Below, piece by piece: positions 11,301 to 24,926 of a stretch of DNA of 64,000 nt. This stretch comes from Gorsachius magnificus (taxonomy: Eukaryota > Chordata > Aves > Pelecaniformes > Ardeidae). Positions within the stretch are counted from its first letter, which is position 1. Each line of letters begins with the position of its first letter. The position numbers were made by a program, and so were the translations under genes. The stretch covers positions 127,411,988 through 127,475,987 of the forward strand of contig CM067082.1 in the NCBI GenBank assembly GCA_034008185.1. The letters are read 5' to 3'. The notes below the pieces were generated by a model, which was not told the DNA's origin, made no database searches, and worked only from the letters and a program-made list of their open reading frames with translations.

Positions 11301-14300
11301 AAAGTGTAATTCAAATGATGACAATTCGTGACTCATCAGACAAACTGAAAAAAATAGCTCTGAGCGAAAGAATGATCCCTCTTTGCTGTTATGGAATTCG
11401 AACTCAAAGAACCAGTCACTCGTGGTGGGTCCCCTCAGCCCAGCAAAGCTTCATGTGCCTGGAGAGAGAAGGGGAAAGCTGCTCATCCAACTCATCCACT
11501 GAAAAAATGTACTTTGCTGTTAGCGTTACCGCTTACGCTTTTCTGCCTCTCCTGGATTTCTGAAGAAAGGAACCAAAGCTGCCTTCCTTATTGCTCTTGA
11601 GAACAGAAGATAGGTTGCTCTTGGTGGTTCCAGTCAAGAATCAGAGGCCCCTGTTTGAAGAAGAGCGGGCTTAGGGCTGCCTGCCGGATGGTGTCAGAAG
11701 GCCTCTCTCCCTGTGCCATTTGTCGGGGTTGAAGGGCCCTGGATTGCATTCCTCTCTGTTGTTTTCTGCCAATTAAAGGAAGCAAAAATTTTAAATGTGC
11801 TTATAATTATGTATATTTTCATTGTTTTTTCAAGCACTAAAAATATATTGCTTTTTGTGTGGCTTTGGAAGATTTTTAGTGGGTGTTATGGAGTGTCACT
11901 GCATAGTTTTGTTGGCTGCATTGCAAAATGCAATGGCTTTTTGAGGACATTACTGATTGCTAAATTTGGTTTTAGAGCTGTCAGATTTTGTGTGGTTTAT
12001 AATTTATAATTTTATTTAAACCGGCATAGAATATTGAGAAAAGAACTTGTGATTAAATTCAATATGATATTTTCTTTCATAGTTTCTCAAAATACAAATT
12101 CTCAATTTTGTTTTCAACATAAAAGGTTATAAATAATTTGCATTATTGAGACACTTAAATTAATTGTAGCAGTAATGATAGGTATTGATAATGAATTTGT
12201 TTTGAAGAATGTATTTCCCAGAATAAACTGGCCTAAAATAGACGTTTTCATTCATGAAAGCACACTGAATAGGTTTAAAATGCTTCGTTAACTGTTGTTT
12301 GGTTTTGGTTTTGTTTGTGGGTGGTTGTTTTGTTGTTTGTTTTTTTTTAAGTAGAGGGCCATTTCTACTTTTAATGTTATTTATGTTTGAAATTCACTAC
12401 AGAGATGGGACAGAATCTAGTGTCCTTACCTGTATCAGAATCGATTAACTGAAGACCCTGGCAGTCATTGACATCACTGCTTTGGAAGGAAGCATAGGCT
12501 GTATTTTGTATAAGAGCCTGTGTACTGTAGAGGTTGAAAAGAATGGAAGGAAACAGTGCAAATTTTAGACAGCTATGAGAGGAGGATGGGCAGACAGCTT
12601 ATATACTATGTATGTGCCTGAGTGCTTTATCAAACAGAGGCACTTCAGTACTGGATAGGCTCTAAGGTTTTGAGAAATTATTGCAGTGATACTAGAGATG
12701 ATGAAAGCAGATTGAAGACATGCAAAGAAAAAGAGTGAGTGGCCATGTAAGTACGTTATTACAAATAGATGGTAACTGTACCATTTTAGCAGCATGAATA
12801 TAGAAGATTCACAGTTCCTGGGATGAAAAATATGAAAAATCCTGAAGGGGAAAAAATTTTTAAAATAATTGAAACTTAAACCATGCGAAAACAAAACAAA
12901 TGGCTGCAAATAAAGTTGGAGTCTACCAACTTTTGGTAGACCAAAATTTGTGGATCTGTGCTGTTTTCACAACTCATAAGTAATGCATTAAGTGATTTAA
13001 AGAAACTGAGAGAAGAACAGATCTCAGAAGGAGATGACTAGGGCTTTTAAAGACTCAAAACAGCAGATAGAAACCAAAACAGAGCTCAGTACCTAAAGGT
13101 TGATTTTTGGAAATTCTTGTTTGACATTTGGGTATTTGGTCATGAAAAATAATTTTTTAAAAATTATGGGAAAAAAAAAAAAATGGTGTGATTGAGAAGA
13201 ATGACCTGGAGCAGAAGGAAAAGAATTCAAGTGGAACCTTAGTGGCTAGCCAAATTTTATCTTGCAATAATGATTTAAATTACTCTTAACATAACTGTTC
13301 TGCCTTCTGTAGAGAGCCCTGTAGAAGGTTTTCTAAAAATTGTTTATTATTAAAAACTGTGAAAATGTGCACAAGTGCTATTATTCTTGATTCTAAGGCT
13401 TGACTACTTTTTTAGCTAATTTTGGCTGAGGTTGAATCCAAATTAGTACACAAACTGGAATTTGAAATAAACCACTTGCATTCCCTTTGGAGGTGCTCCT
13501 ATTCTAGAATAAATCAGAAATGATTATTCATTCAGAATTCTTTTAGTAGACAAGATGTTATTTAATTAGGAATTAGCTAGTAGTTAAAGGAATACTGATC
13601 CATTTCATATTCCTTTAAGTATAGCTTCAAACACAATGAATTTTGTCATGTTGCTCGTCAAGTCCAAGCTCATTATTTCATCTATGGTCTAACGTGATAC
13701 CTTCAAAGAGGACCATGATATCTTCAAACAGTATATGACACTGTGATACAATTTTAAATTATCAGTGCATTAAGAGGATTCTGGGAGTGTAAGGGCTCCA
13801 CAGAAAGAATGACAAAATATAATGAAGTGGTCCCAAATGGTACAAAAGCACATGCTGAAATATTTCCCGCTGTAACTATGTGTTTAAATTAAAGCATGCA
13901 CTGAAGCTTTTCTGGATTAGGTTTCAAGAAGCAAGTGCCAGAGCAGCACTTCCTTTTTATAGTGTTCTAGAGATGCATAATGACTGATCATGTAGGAAGG
14001 CTACTAAGCTGCTCTTGAAACTGCAAACACTCCAAGACAGACTCTACTGGTAAGATAAATACTTTGCACCTCTGTGTACACATTGGAGCTTAAAATTATC
14101 CAATCTCATATTTTTAAAAATAACCTGAATAAGTTTACTTGAAAACTTGTTGGTTTCCTACCATTAACGGCTTCCATAAGAATCTGAGTTGATTTTTTTT
14201 CCCCCTCCTTTTTTCCATCTACCCACAAAACCCATGTAGCATTCTTGGCTAACAACACCCCCCTCCCCTCCTGCCCCCCAAACAAAACAAAAACCCGCAA

Positions 14301-17300
14301 ACAAATCCAATCATCTCTACAGCTTAGCATCCTGTCCCTGGGAGGCATGCATCTGAAAAGTTTTGTAAGGGGTCCAGGCAGAAATATGTTAATATTCATT
14401 CAGGGTCTGTCTTGACATAAAAAGCAATACCAAATTTTGCATAATTATGCACAGTGGGTTATAATCATGTCTCCATTTAATTATTTTAGTGGAAACTTGC
14501 AATATGGTCTCTGCCCTACAGAAAGTCTTTGGCTTGAAACTGAGTCAGACCTCATTGAGTGTTGTGTTGCTTCTAGTGAATAAAGCTGCATAAACTGCTC
14601 TAAATAATTGGGTTAATGAATAAGGGACATATGATATCACTGCATTTTTGTACATTAAACTTGCCAGTTGAGGCGTACTTCAGCTTTTATATCCTGAAAG
14701 ATGTTATTTAAGGTAAGGAATGACATAATTTGATTGGGTAGGAATGCCCACCTGAGATGTTATATGTACAAATTTGCTCTCTCCCATGCAGAAAGAATTT
14801 GTCATGTCCTGTTTTTCCCCTTCAGGAGTCGTGTAGTAGCAATCAGGGATGCATAAGAGCTCTGGTTACACGGGTTTGCTGCCAGTGACGGAGAAGTTGT
14901 GTTCAATTGCTGCTGGCTGCTACACAAATTCTAGTGCTGCAGTACGTGTAGTGTTCTGAGGTGGTGATTAAGGCAAGCTCTGTTAGGATTTTTAATTGTA
15001 ATTAGTCTTGTATATAACAGCAGCTGGGTTTTTAGAAGTGATCCTCTTGTTCAGACTGCTGATACATCACTATAAACTTGTCTCTAGTAGCACTCTGGAA
15101 TATTTAGCCCAAGCTTCTTACAGACCACATATCCATACATCTGTCTTTCAGAAATAAGGAGTGATAAGAAGAAAAAAAACATATGGCCACTGTTCTCAAC
15201 TAGTTTTAGTTTAGAAGAGTTGCTCATCTGCTTTGTCTTATGGACTGTGAAGCATCTCTGGGGATTTGATTTCTGCATTGTTTTACTAGATGCCTGTGTT
15301 TATCTGCTCAGCCTTTTCCGTAAGTGCTGTCTCAATGCCCTATTCTGTTTTGAGGAGTGGATTCTACCTCATTTTCTTTCTCCTTTTGTGAAAGAGATGA
15401 AAATGCGTCCCACTTCTCCCACCTGTTTAGGTATTGCAAACCAATAATTGTGTAAAAAAGAAACAGAAGAAATGGGAAACATTTTCATCCCTTTCACAAA
15501 AGGAGAACAAAGTCCTTTATCATAGCAGATTTTTATTCTTTTCATTATGCATTTTTTCTTAATCCGTTCTTAGTGTTAATAGTTATGCTGAGTATCAGTC
15601 TTGTCCTAAGCTTCCACGAAACAACACTTCACTGGGAGAAATTCCTGTTTTTACTGATACTGGCTTTCAATTTCATGTAAGTAATAGTTTTCCATATGAT
15701 TCTGAAAAAAATATTTTCTTTGTATACATATTTTAGAGTGGTTTTATTTTTCTTCCCTACACATTTAGTCTTAGATAAAGGTCTAGTAGCTTACGCTGCA
15801 TAACCTCAGTGATCAATGGAGCTTTGTAAAAGTGGGTATTCCCAGCCCTTGCCAAATGACCATCAGTAGATAGCTTTGGAACTTGTTATCAGAGCCGAGA
15901 TTATTCAGACTGCTTTTATGGTTGGCATCCAGTTGCATTCTGGAATTTTATGCAGTAATGCTGTTGAAGTACTAATTCTAACAGTCATTTTAGGGAAATG
16001 TAGAATGTTCTCCATTTCCATTTGCAGGTCTGGAAATTCAAGTAGCATCTTAAAAGTTCAAAGTGTTTTTTAGCAGTCTGGTTTTGGAGTTAAAAAAAAA
16101 AAAAACCGAGAAAATTCATCTTAAGTCTTCCTGACGCATAAAAATAAAATTTTGTTTTAACAATGTTAATTTGTACAGGGTATGCATCACTGTTCTCTAT
16201 GAAATTAATTCATTGTTAGTATTTCTTCTGAAAAGACTATCCTATTTCATTTTATCATGCTTTATCACAGTCAGAACATCATAGATTTTTAAAATGACTT
16301 GAATCCTTTTCTTAAAAAACGGCAAAAAGATGGAAAAAAACGGTACAAAGATGGAAAGAGTGAACAAGGAGGCAGGTAAGGTCTGATTTTCCTTAGCTAG
16401 TTAGTTTGATTAAAAGAAGCAGGAATAAAACATAAGAAGTTAAGGAGGCATAGGTGAAAAAAGCAGTAGCAGTTAGGAAGACTGGAGAAATTGTGGATAA
16501 AATAAACTAAAAATAAAGACGAAAGAAAGCTTAATGGGAGGCAAGGTTGTATGCATGAAATGACCAAGGGTTTATGTGAGAGTTGGAATAAAGAGAGAAG
16601 ATACAGAACGGGGAAGAAGGTAAGGTGAGAATAAAAAAATATGGTATTCCAGAGGAGGAGGAGGAATTTGTTCATTGTGTTCTCAGAAGAGTGAGAAGTA
16701 ATACTTTATAAAAAATGTATTTGTTTTTCCTGTATTCAAATTATCAACTGAATCGCATGCAAGCTTTCAAACAACCTGAATTATAGCTGTTCCCTTTAAA
16801 ATTGGACAGAAGTGAATTCTTTTTAACATGCTCAATGCCTTCACAGGACACACAGCAGGCTGAATAGGAAGCCTTCAGCCTGGTTTTCCTGCTTTTACGT
16901 GGTTACAGTTAACTCCGCATGATGCACATTTTTGTATTTGTGATTAAAGTTTCCAGGGAATGACTTGAATTCTGATAGCAAGAAAATGGTGTATTTTCTG
17001 TCTGCAGTGTGAGCCCAGCACTGGCAGCCATGTTGCTTTGTTGAGCTTTTGAGACACTCCGGCTGCCCGCAGGCTGTCCTCCTGCTCTCAGCAGCACTTG
17101 GCAACTGGTCCCCCTACCCCTTTCAGATGGGTGTCCCCATTTCCACCCCTTCCCTGCCGGCATTCACATCCTTTCCCCCTTCATCTCTCCACCACCCTCT
17201 TGCAGCAGTGCCATGCCCAGTCCCCACACAAACAGCGCTCCGCTTCTGCTCATGGCCAAGCTTATGACCCTGTCTGGCAAGGGAACAAATGTGCACGGGT

Positions 17301-18520
17301 GAAACTGAGAACCTGCGTAGAACCAAAAGGGGCTCTGTGTGGGTACCCGTGCCGTGGACGCTGACTTGGATCTTCTTACAAGAATAAGAAGCTGTCATAT
17401 TTGGGAGTTTCCCAGTGAAGCAACATGCTTGTGCTGTACTTTGCAGTGCAGTGTAAAGATTCCTAAGCTAGAAATTGAACAGTAAACTGGTGCAGCAGCA
17501 CAGCTGGAGTCTATTTTCAGTTTATTTCAGGAGCTCTAGAATTCCTCCAGTGCCTGATTCAAGCTAATCAGAGTATCTTTACATAATAGTGCCATTTGTA
17601 GGCACACAGAACAACAAATTCTTCTGACGAAACAAAACATTGCGGTGTTCCTGTTGAAACATTTGGATGCTTACAGAATTAAATATTTCAATGTTTTACT
17701 TGGGGAAAAAAAAAAAGTAAAGTGAAATCTGATCGTCAAAGAATATGAATATGGGGTTTATTGGAATATGTTATCTACCGAAGCATTTGGTTTTGTTTTT
17801 AACAAAGGCAATTTCTATTAAAGATCTTATCCGGTTGGTTTGATGGGACAAAAGCAAATAGTTTGCACAGTCTTATATTAAATGTAACACTTAAATATAA
17901 GTAAAATCATTAAAGAGAGATTTATATATTGCCTTAGGATTTTGATTTGGGTGATCTCATTTCTGAAGGCAGCTTCAAAAATTTCAGCCTTTACTTTGAT
18001 GTCTAAAATAAGTTATCCTCCTTGTCTAGCCATTTTATTTATATTCATATCCATATCTTATCTTGGGTAGTGGGTTTTTTTTTCCTTAGATTTAGAGTTT
18101 GTTGGAAGACACAGAAAAAGGGTGTAAATCGTAGATTCTTTATTTTAGTGTGACTTGTATGGATATATTCTCTGGTTTGCTATCTGTGAGTGACACTAAG
18201 CTTGAGATACTCTGACAAGGGTCTGGCATATTTCTTAATGGTGCAGAGGATTGTGCGTCACTACTTTCAGGAGACTAGGTCGTTATTGTATGACTTATCT
18301 TGAAGCCATGATCTCATACATATTGAGAGCTAGTAAGTCATTTATTTTCTGTCTTTTTTTTTCAATGCACAATCTAGGATAAGCTCTATTTTACTAAGCG
18401 CACACAATGTTAGAAAAGCTTTAGAACAAAATCAAGTCATTGCTTTGTGAGAAACTTCAGCATAGTTGTGGCTACAGTTTTCTTACATGCCTAATCCAAG
18501 ACCCCATCCAAGCTTAAAAA

Positions 18521-18554
18521 TTTACCTTTTAAGAGAATTTACCTTCTAAGAGAA
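18521..18554. repeat. Tandem duplication of a 17-bp unit
   Basis: TTTACCTTTTAAGAGAA is followed directly by the same unit with one T-to-C change. A small local duplication with no known role. Confidence 0.85.
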
Positions 18555-19767
18555 TGAACAAGAACATATGGGTCTTGGGCTGCAGGATTGGAACAGCCCG
18601 GCTTAGATCATCCTAAATGCCAAGTAAAAGTGACATATCCTATACGTGTTGTTAACTTTATTTGTTAGGGAAGCATGTAACCTGCTAAGTAGCATTCAAT
18701 AAATTCTGGTTTTACAGTTGGTTTATGTTTGTCTATACAGTGCTGTTTAAAACACATGATAGACTAATAAAGCATGGTACCATTGCTTAAGGAAAACAAT
18801 ACTGCTCAGCTTATTCCCATAGACATTACAGTTTATCTTTCCTTGATATGAAATGTCTTATATCTTTTCATAAGGTATTGTCTACTGTCAATTGCACTTC
18901 CTGCACGTGTGGCAGGCTCCGGGACTTCCAATGTCTTTTTGCAAGAACAGATTCATTGGGTTAAAATGTTCTAGAGCAGTGTTTTTACAGTAGAGGTATT
19001 CAAATGTTTTGCTTTTACTAATTCTGAAACAGGATATAACACAGGAAAGGAAGAGCCCAGCTTGAAAAGCAAGGGAAAAGTCTAAAACATTTCTTTTACC
19101 ATTCTTTGACAAAACTCTGAAGTCCCTGAAGTCTAGTTCTGTTTTTCTTTTCTTTGTGCTCTCTGATGTTGTACTCTGAATCAAGCAACTTTCCTTTTCC
19201 TCAACTTTTCCTGAACCAAGGCAAGCTATGCCTAATAAGCCTGGTCTCCAGAAGCAGTTGAGTCAAAAAGTTCACGGATGGTTTGCTCTTCCATTTACTT
19301 GGAATGTAACTCCATTGGAACTGGAAGGTAGCTGCCTCTCAGCTGGTCTGTCAGCCTGGTTTTTGACTGAGTTGATTTCTAATAGTCGTCTTGCTGCTTT
19401 TTCTTTGCCTAAATCAAACTGTTTTATCAACGTTTAAATACTTCTAATAATCAGACTTACGGAATATTTGGAATGTTCAGCTGCAAGTTAATACAAAAAT
19501 TTGGGAAAAGGTAAGGTTCTGCTTGTGGCTATAATTTCCTATTTCAGAATGCTCTTGTAATGTTGGAGTGTTTTCCTCACGTGGAGAGCATTTGATGGTG
19601 TATCTTTATTCTGAAAAGGAAGTAATCCTATTAGATCATCAGAAAGTTAAGGCCTCTGGAAACTTGGAAAATTATGAGATCATACTTTTAGATTCTTTAA
19701 GGTCTTTGTAAGTGATATAGCATTTCTGAGAGCTTTTTCTCTTTAAGATACACATTAGTTAGAACTT

Positions 19768-19845
19768 GGAAAAAAAAAAAAAGGTATGAAGGAACAAAAG
19801 AAGAGCAAGGAGAAAGAAGGGAAGAAGATCAGAAAAATCAGAAGG
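19768..19845. repeat. Purine-rich tract
   Basis: Almost only A and G on the + strand (A12 run, then AAGAAGAGCAAGGAGAAAG and similar). It adjoins a CR1 tail and is mirrored by a pyrimidine tract on the other side. Polypurine tracts can form triplex DNA; no function is claimed. Confidence 0.7.
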
Positions 19846-19915
19846 TGTCCCTGACCATGGCAGCGGGATTGGAACTAGATTGACCCAAACTGTTGCATGA
19901 TTCCATGATTCTGAT
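19846..19915 (+). mobile_element. CR1 LINE 3' tail remnant (about 70 bp)
   Basis: The segment follows the CR1 end pattern: TGTCCCTGACCATGGCAG, a GGATTGGAACTAGAT block, then ACCCAAACTG and TGATTCCATGATTCTGAT. Compared with CR1 ends I know, the stretch between the GAACTAGAT and CCCAAAC motifs is shortened, so there is an internal deletion. It is too short to place in a subfamily. Confidence 0.8.
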
Positions 19916-20095
19916 CAACTTTTCTTTCCTCTTCTGTTTTATTTTGCTATTTTTGAAGTCTCCTCTGCCTTTTCCTATCTTTCCTTCTCCCCATCTTTTC
20001 TTTGTCTTCTCATGTTCCTTTTATCCTTTTTGGTGATTAACTCTTCATCCTTTTTCCTTCTCGTGTTTTTTCTGCTTGCTTTTGCTCTGTCAGAT
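19916..20095. repeat. Pyrimidine-rich tract
   Basis: About 180 bases dominated by T and C on the + strand, with CTTTCC/CTTCTC-like motifs but no fixed period. Together with the purine tract at 19768-19845 it forms an imperfect inverted arrangement around the CR1 tail. Confidence 0.7.
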
Positions 20096-23000
20096 CGTCT
20101 TTGCTGATATTATCTTGATTTAGATGCTCTGGACAGTATCATTGTTAATCTTCCTAATTTATAACAATATAAAATTAAATAAACAAAGCTGTCCTGTGTG
20201 AGCATACTGGGGTAGAAGTGGATGGATTAGGAAGGGATATAAATTTGAATCCTGGGACCTAGGAGTGTTGTTAGTTCATTACTGTTATGTTTTTGGGTTT
20301 TTTTGTCTGTGGCAACATTAAGTTGATGAATGCCAGTGTCATGTAACTGGTGTTTGCTACTAGGTTAGGTAATGTAATGTTGTTATAATACCTGTATTTT
20401 AGGGCTTCGTGTTCATAAAACATTTCAGTAAGCTTGTGTTAAGTTTATATTAAGCTTACAGTAAATAGACATTTATCTTTTTCTTCTAAATGTACATGGA
20501 GTTTAGCTTAGGGGCATATCTTGGTAGTTTGGCGCATAGGTAACAGAAAAGGTATTTTAGTAAACTGATTTGTTTATCTCCTTCCCAGTTTTTTTCCCTG
20601 AGCTGTAATATTATGGATTGGCAAGGTCAATGATTCTTGCTCCAAAGGTTATTGATTGTTGGCAGGATTTGTGGCAGCGATGATTGATTTAAGGAAAGAA
20701 CTAACCAAAAATGGGGAACTCATTTGTGATTTGGAAACAAACTTTGGTGAGGAAATTCTTGGCGAACTTGCCAGAAATTGCTAAAAGATTTTCTGATCAT
20801 AATGACAGTAAATGAAGAAATTACTTTATAGAAATTAGTGACTTAATCAGTATTGTACTTACAGTAATTGTCCATAGCGGGTGCTAACCTGTAACGGTAC
20901 TTTAGATGGAATAAACTGGTGCAGTATATGCTCTTTAAGATCTTCTGTATGTATTGTGCCATTTTTTAATAGACCTATCCTAGGGCTGCATGTTTCTGTA
21001 GAGGAGAAAGATAATAAAAGTTTGATGATACAAGTAAGTGGAAATAAAAGTAACTCAGAGTAGGCTTACATTACAGTCAAGTTGTGATTGTGTCTCACAC
21101 AACTTTAAAGGAATTGCCTTAATTTAGCTACTTTTGATACCTCGAGTAAATTTTTGACACAGAGGAAGTCAGTATACTTTTCAAATCTGTGAAACTGCGG
21201 TCTGTGCTGATGCAGCTGTATTTTTATCTGTACACCCAATCATCTGGGTATGAATAAAGAAGCCACAGTTGCAACTTTTGACTTCAAAGTAGACAAAACC
21301 TTCCCTTGGTAGAGACATTGTCAATATATTTGGTAATGACCTGTAGGATCTTTCCAGTTCCTTTAGAAGATCTGCTTAGACCTCACTGAGGTGAGAAAGC
21401 CAAATGATTAATAGGTGCAGAAATTAGGCAGCAGGAATATAATCTTATGAAAGATCCTGTTGTTTGTCTGTTGTTGTCACTAAAGTTTTTCAGTCGTTCT
21501 TTTTAAGACCTTATTCTGAAAAATTCAAAAGCTAAAAAAGACTTCATTTGACTTACAGTGTCATTTGAACCATAAAAGGATGATATTCTACTACCCTTAC
21601 TATAGGGGTTTTTTGGGAACTGGAAAGGGTAATGGAAGAAGATGCTGGTACTGGTATATTGGGTGTGCCTCTAGTAAAGCTTCTAAGGTAACTGTTTCAA
21701 GGATGATTATAGCAACGGTTACTGCTGTAAATGAAATCTGCTGTGCTGTGTTGTTAAAGGAAAGACAGACAGTGCCATGTTTTAAGATTCCCATCCTACT
21801 AGGCCATGGCAAAAATCCTGAAATCTTGTGTTCATTATTATAGCAACCTCCATAGCTTTGTATTTTCAGTGGATTTTTATAGGTATGAGCATGTTATGCA
21901 ATAGTATTCAAAACAAAGACAATAGAAATGTTTTGAATAAAATATTTTTTATAATACTAAAATTTGCTTGACTCGAGTCAGGGACTGGTTCTTCTCCTGG
22001 TCCAAACTGTTGGTTAAATATTCAAATAAATTGCATAGATTACTAATTGATGGCTAACCCCCCCCCCCAACTCCCCCCTTTGTGAATGTTAGAAATGCAT
22101 TTAAGATGATTTACTGTCTCTGAAATACCAGGAATAAACCCCCAGTTAATACAACTTAATTCTGAAAGTTTTGTACTTATTTAACAAATTCTTTATCTTA
22201 TTTGGCATAGTTCTTGGTTCTTGTAGGTAAGAAGCACTCTTACTGTGTATGTATTCAGAATTAATTTTTTTTCCCTTAAGCTCCATGTTTCCCAGTTTAT
22301 TTGATGGGTTTTTTGGTTTCCTGGGTGGTAGGTTTATTTCATGACATCCATCATGTATAGCTTTTTTTTCTGTATGCTCAGTGACTAAACTTCTTCAGGA
22401 AGTGGAAGTCACTTGGCTTCCATCCTTTTCACATGCCTTCATAATTACATCTTTGTTCATTCAGTCTAGTATATTTATCCAGCAGTCCATCATCAGTGTT
22501 TTAAGGCAAAAATCAATCTCGATCTGTAGTACTTCTCATTCCTTTCTCAAGACAAATTTGAATAAAGGTCTGTCTTCCCTGTGACTCAGATTTGCTGAAA
22601 GCAATCCATTTTGCATTTTCCTGAAGTAAAACGATGGTGATTCTTGCCAAGGCACTGAGGTAAGCTTCTAGGGCTGGACAAGTTTTTAAACACAGATACC
22701 TATGTACTACTATATCCATCCTATTAATTGGTGGTAGCACACAAAAGGGCAAACCTCTGTCCTGGGAAATAAGACTGGACAAAAATGAAGTAAGTAGTGG
22801 GAAAATATAAATGAAGAACAGATTGATGGGATAAAACCATGGAAAACTTATAGGATAGCTTTAGGATTAAAGATATTTCTGAGGGACTAGAACAAAGATG
22901 GCTGAGAATTAATATATTCTTTTTTGTTTGTTTTATTAGCTGAATAGGGAATTCCAGAAAGCGACAATGGAGAAAGAAATAAAGCTTAAGAGCTTTGGCT

Positions 23001-24837
23001 TCTAAGCCTGTAGAGGGCAACTAAACCAAGTATATTAAACTGCTTAAATTCTATGGTTAAGCAGATATTGTTTAGGATTATTAGAGCACTCTATAAACTT
23101 GTGTGAGGGAGCTACTTATCTGAATAATGTCAGGTAAGTTTCCATGAAAATGCAGTTTCCCTTGGAGTGTCCCTTTCTGAAGACTTTTTTTTTAACATTA
23201 AAATGTTATTGGATAAAGGCACGAATAGGCCTGGGAGCAGGGTTTAATGCTGCTTTTATCAGTGGACTATACTATAAGGTTTATTCTTTCTTGCTGTCTC
23301 CTTAGAGTCCTGGAATGAGCAAAGAACTGTCCTATTCCAGCTTTAATATTAAATTGGGAAGGTGGAAGATTAAACTCCTTTGAACTAAGGCACATACAGC
23401 CTTCAGGTCGAATGTATTTGTAGTGAAAGGAAAGGATTTGAGATCCATCAAGCAAGGATCAGTAGAACACAGCTCTCCAGGAGTGTAAACTGATCTTATG
23501 AGCTTTCCTTTCCTTGATGCCCGTGCATACTATGTCTCTCCTTCTCAAGTATTGTCTGTTATGGTCAATATTGTCCATAAAGTCTCTTAAGAAATTAATG
23601 AGATAAAGCAGTCAATTAATAGGAGAAAGTATTGAGTGCTGACAAAATAAAGACTTGATATAGCAATGCTGTAAAAGACCTGTTTAACTGTACTGAACGT
23701 AGACACAGAGCTGGCTTAGATGGAAACAGACTTTTTTAAATTTTGAACTCCACAGCTAGAAGATTTATGGAAGTAGTACTTGAAACTTGAAACATATTTG
23801 TTTCTCAGAGCAATGAACATAAGGCAGACTTCCCAGAATAGCTTTGCAATGGCAACCGTTAAGAGAAATGACCATATATTAACCTTAGTTAATGTGTGAA
23901 GGTGTAGTATAAATACTGAGTTTCTTTGCTGTAAGAATGGAAATAGGAAAATTCCCAATCTTTCTGATATACAATTAAGACAAACTTGTAGCCTCTTATC
24001 AGTCCTTTATTTCATTAAACTTCAAGTTCCCAGGCATTAGGAGAACAGCATTATCCCAAAAGTTAGATCTTGAACTGGAATTGAGACTTTTGATTTTTAC
24101 TGCTCAGTCTGTAGCCTTTGTTCTTTGAGTTTTATTTAATTCTGTCTATTTAGCAGTATGCTTTTTTCAGTACCCTTATAAGGTAGCTGAATGTGTAAAT
24201 ACCACAGTGGAAACAATCTCTGCATCAGACTATGCCTTTGTAATTAAGCAGTGGTTGGGAGGCTGTGACTCCTAGGCAGATGTCTACGTATCAGATCATT
24301 CCTGTGGACCTCATAGCTGTTACATTTTTCACTGACTAACTTTAAACTTTCTATGATGATAATGTTTCCACGGGCTCAACACCTGTAATACAGTAAGTAC
24401 TCAAAGATTGTATCCAGAATAGAATTATGGCAAGATTCTTAGCAGGAACGGTGGAAAATTAGAACTGCTGTTGCAGTGTCAACACTTTCAACACACACAA
24501 ACTTAAAAACCCTCTACAAAGGAAATACAATTTGGAGAGGCTTTATATAAGCAATAATGATTTTTTTTTAAAATCAGGAGTCTTGAGTCATGAACCTTCA
24601 AGCACTTTCTTATTATGTAAACTGGAGCACAATTTTAACAAATACAGAATTTTGTGTAATGCCCCAAGCAGCCAAATCTGCTTATGCTGTCAAAGATGTA
24701 TAGTATGTTGAGGAGACTTTTTATCTTTCCCTTCCCCAGACTGTATATGGCCACCTTAAGCTATTTCTATGGAGATTTGATAGGTTAGATCAGGTGCTAT
24801 CTTATTGATTGCAAAAATTGATCAGAGTTCACCAAGT

Positions 24838-24859
24838 TGAACTTATACATATAAGTTCA
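24838..24859. repeat. Perfect inverted repeat, 9-bp arms
   Basis: Arms TGAACTTAT and ATAAGTTCA are perfect reverse complements around the loop ACAT. The hairpin abuts a second one that starts at 24860. Confidence 0.9.
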
Positions 24860-24885
24860 TATATATACATGTGCATGTATATATA
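24860..24885. repeat. Perfect inverted repeat, 12-bp arms
   Basis: Arms TATATATACATG and CATGTATATATA are perfect reverse complements around TG. It starts at the very next base after the previous hairpin. Being AT-rich and nearly loopless, it could extrude as a cruciform. Confidence 0.9.
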
Positions 24886-24906
24886 AACTAAAATGCAAGG
24901 GCTTGG

Positions 24907-24926
24907 CAACATTCTTGACAATGTTG
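24907..24926. repeat. Inverted repeat, 7-bp arms
   Basis: CAACATT and AATGTTG pair around CTTGAC, 21 bases beyond the preceding hairpin. At this length a chance origin is quite possible taken alone. Confidence 0.6.

Noticed and set aside
16376..16670. Purine-rich stretch considered as a simple repeat
   Set aside because: It has no consistent unit or sharp borders; only a mild strand bias in composition.
16895..17398. Overlapping frames on both strands in a moderately GC-rich stretch
   Set aside because: Both strands are open at once, composition is Pro/Ser-rich from C/T-rich sequence, and there are no splice sites or known motifs.
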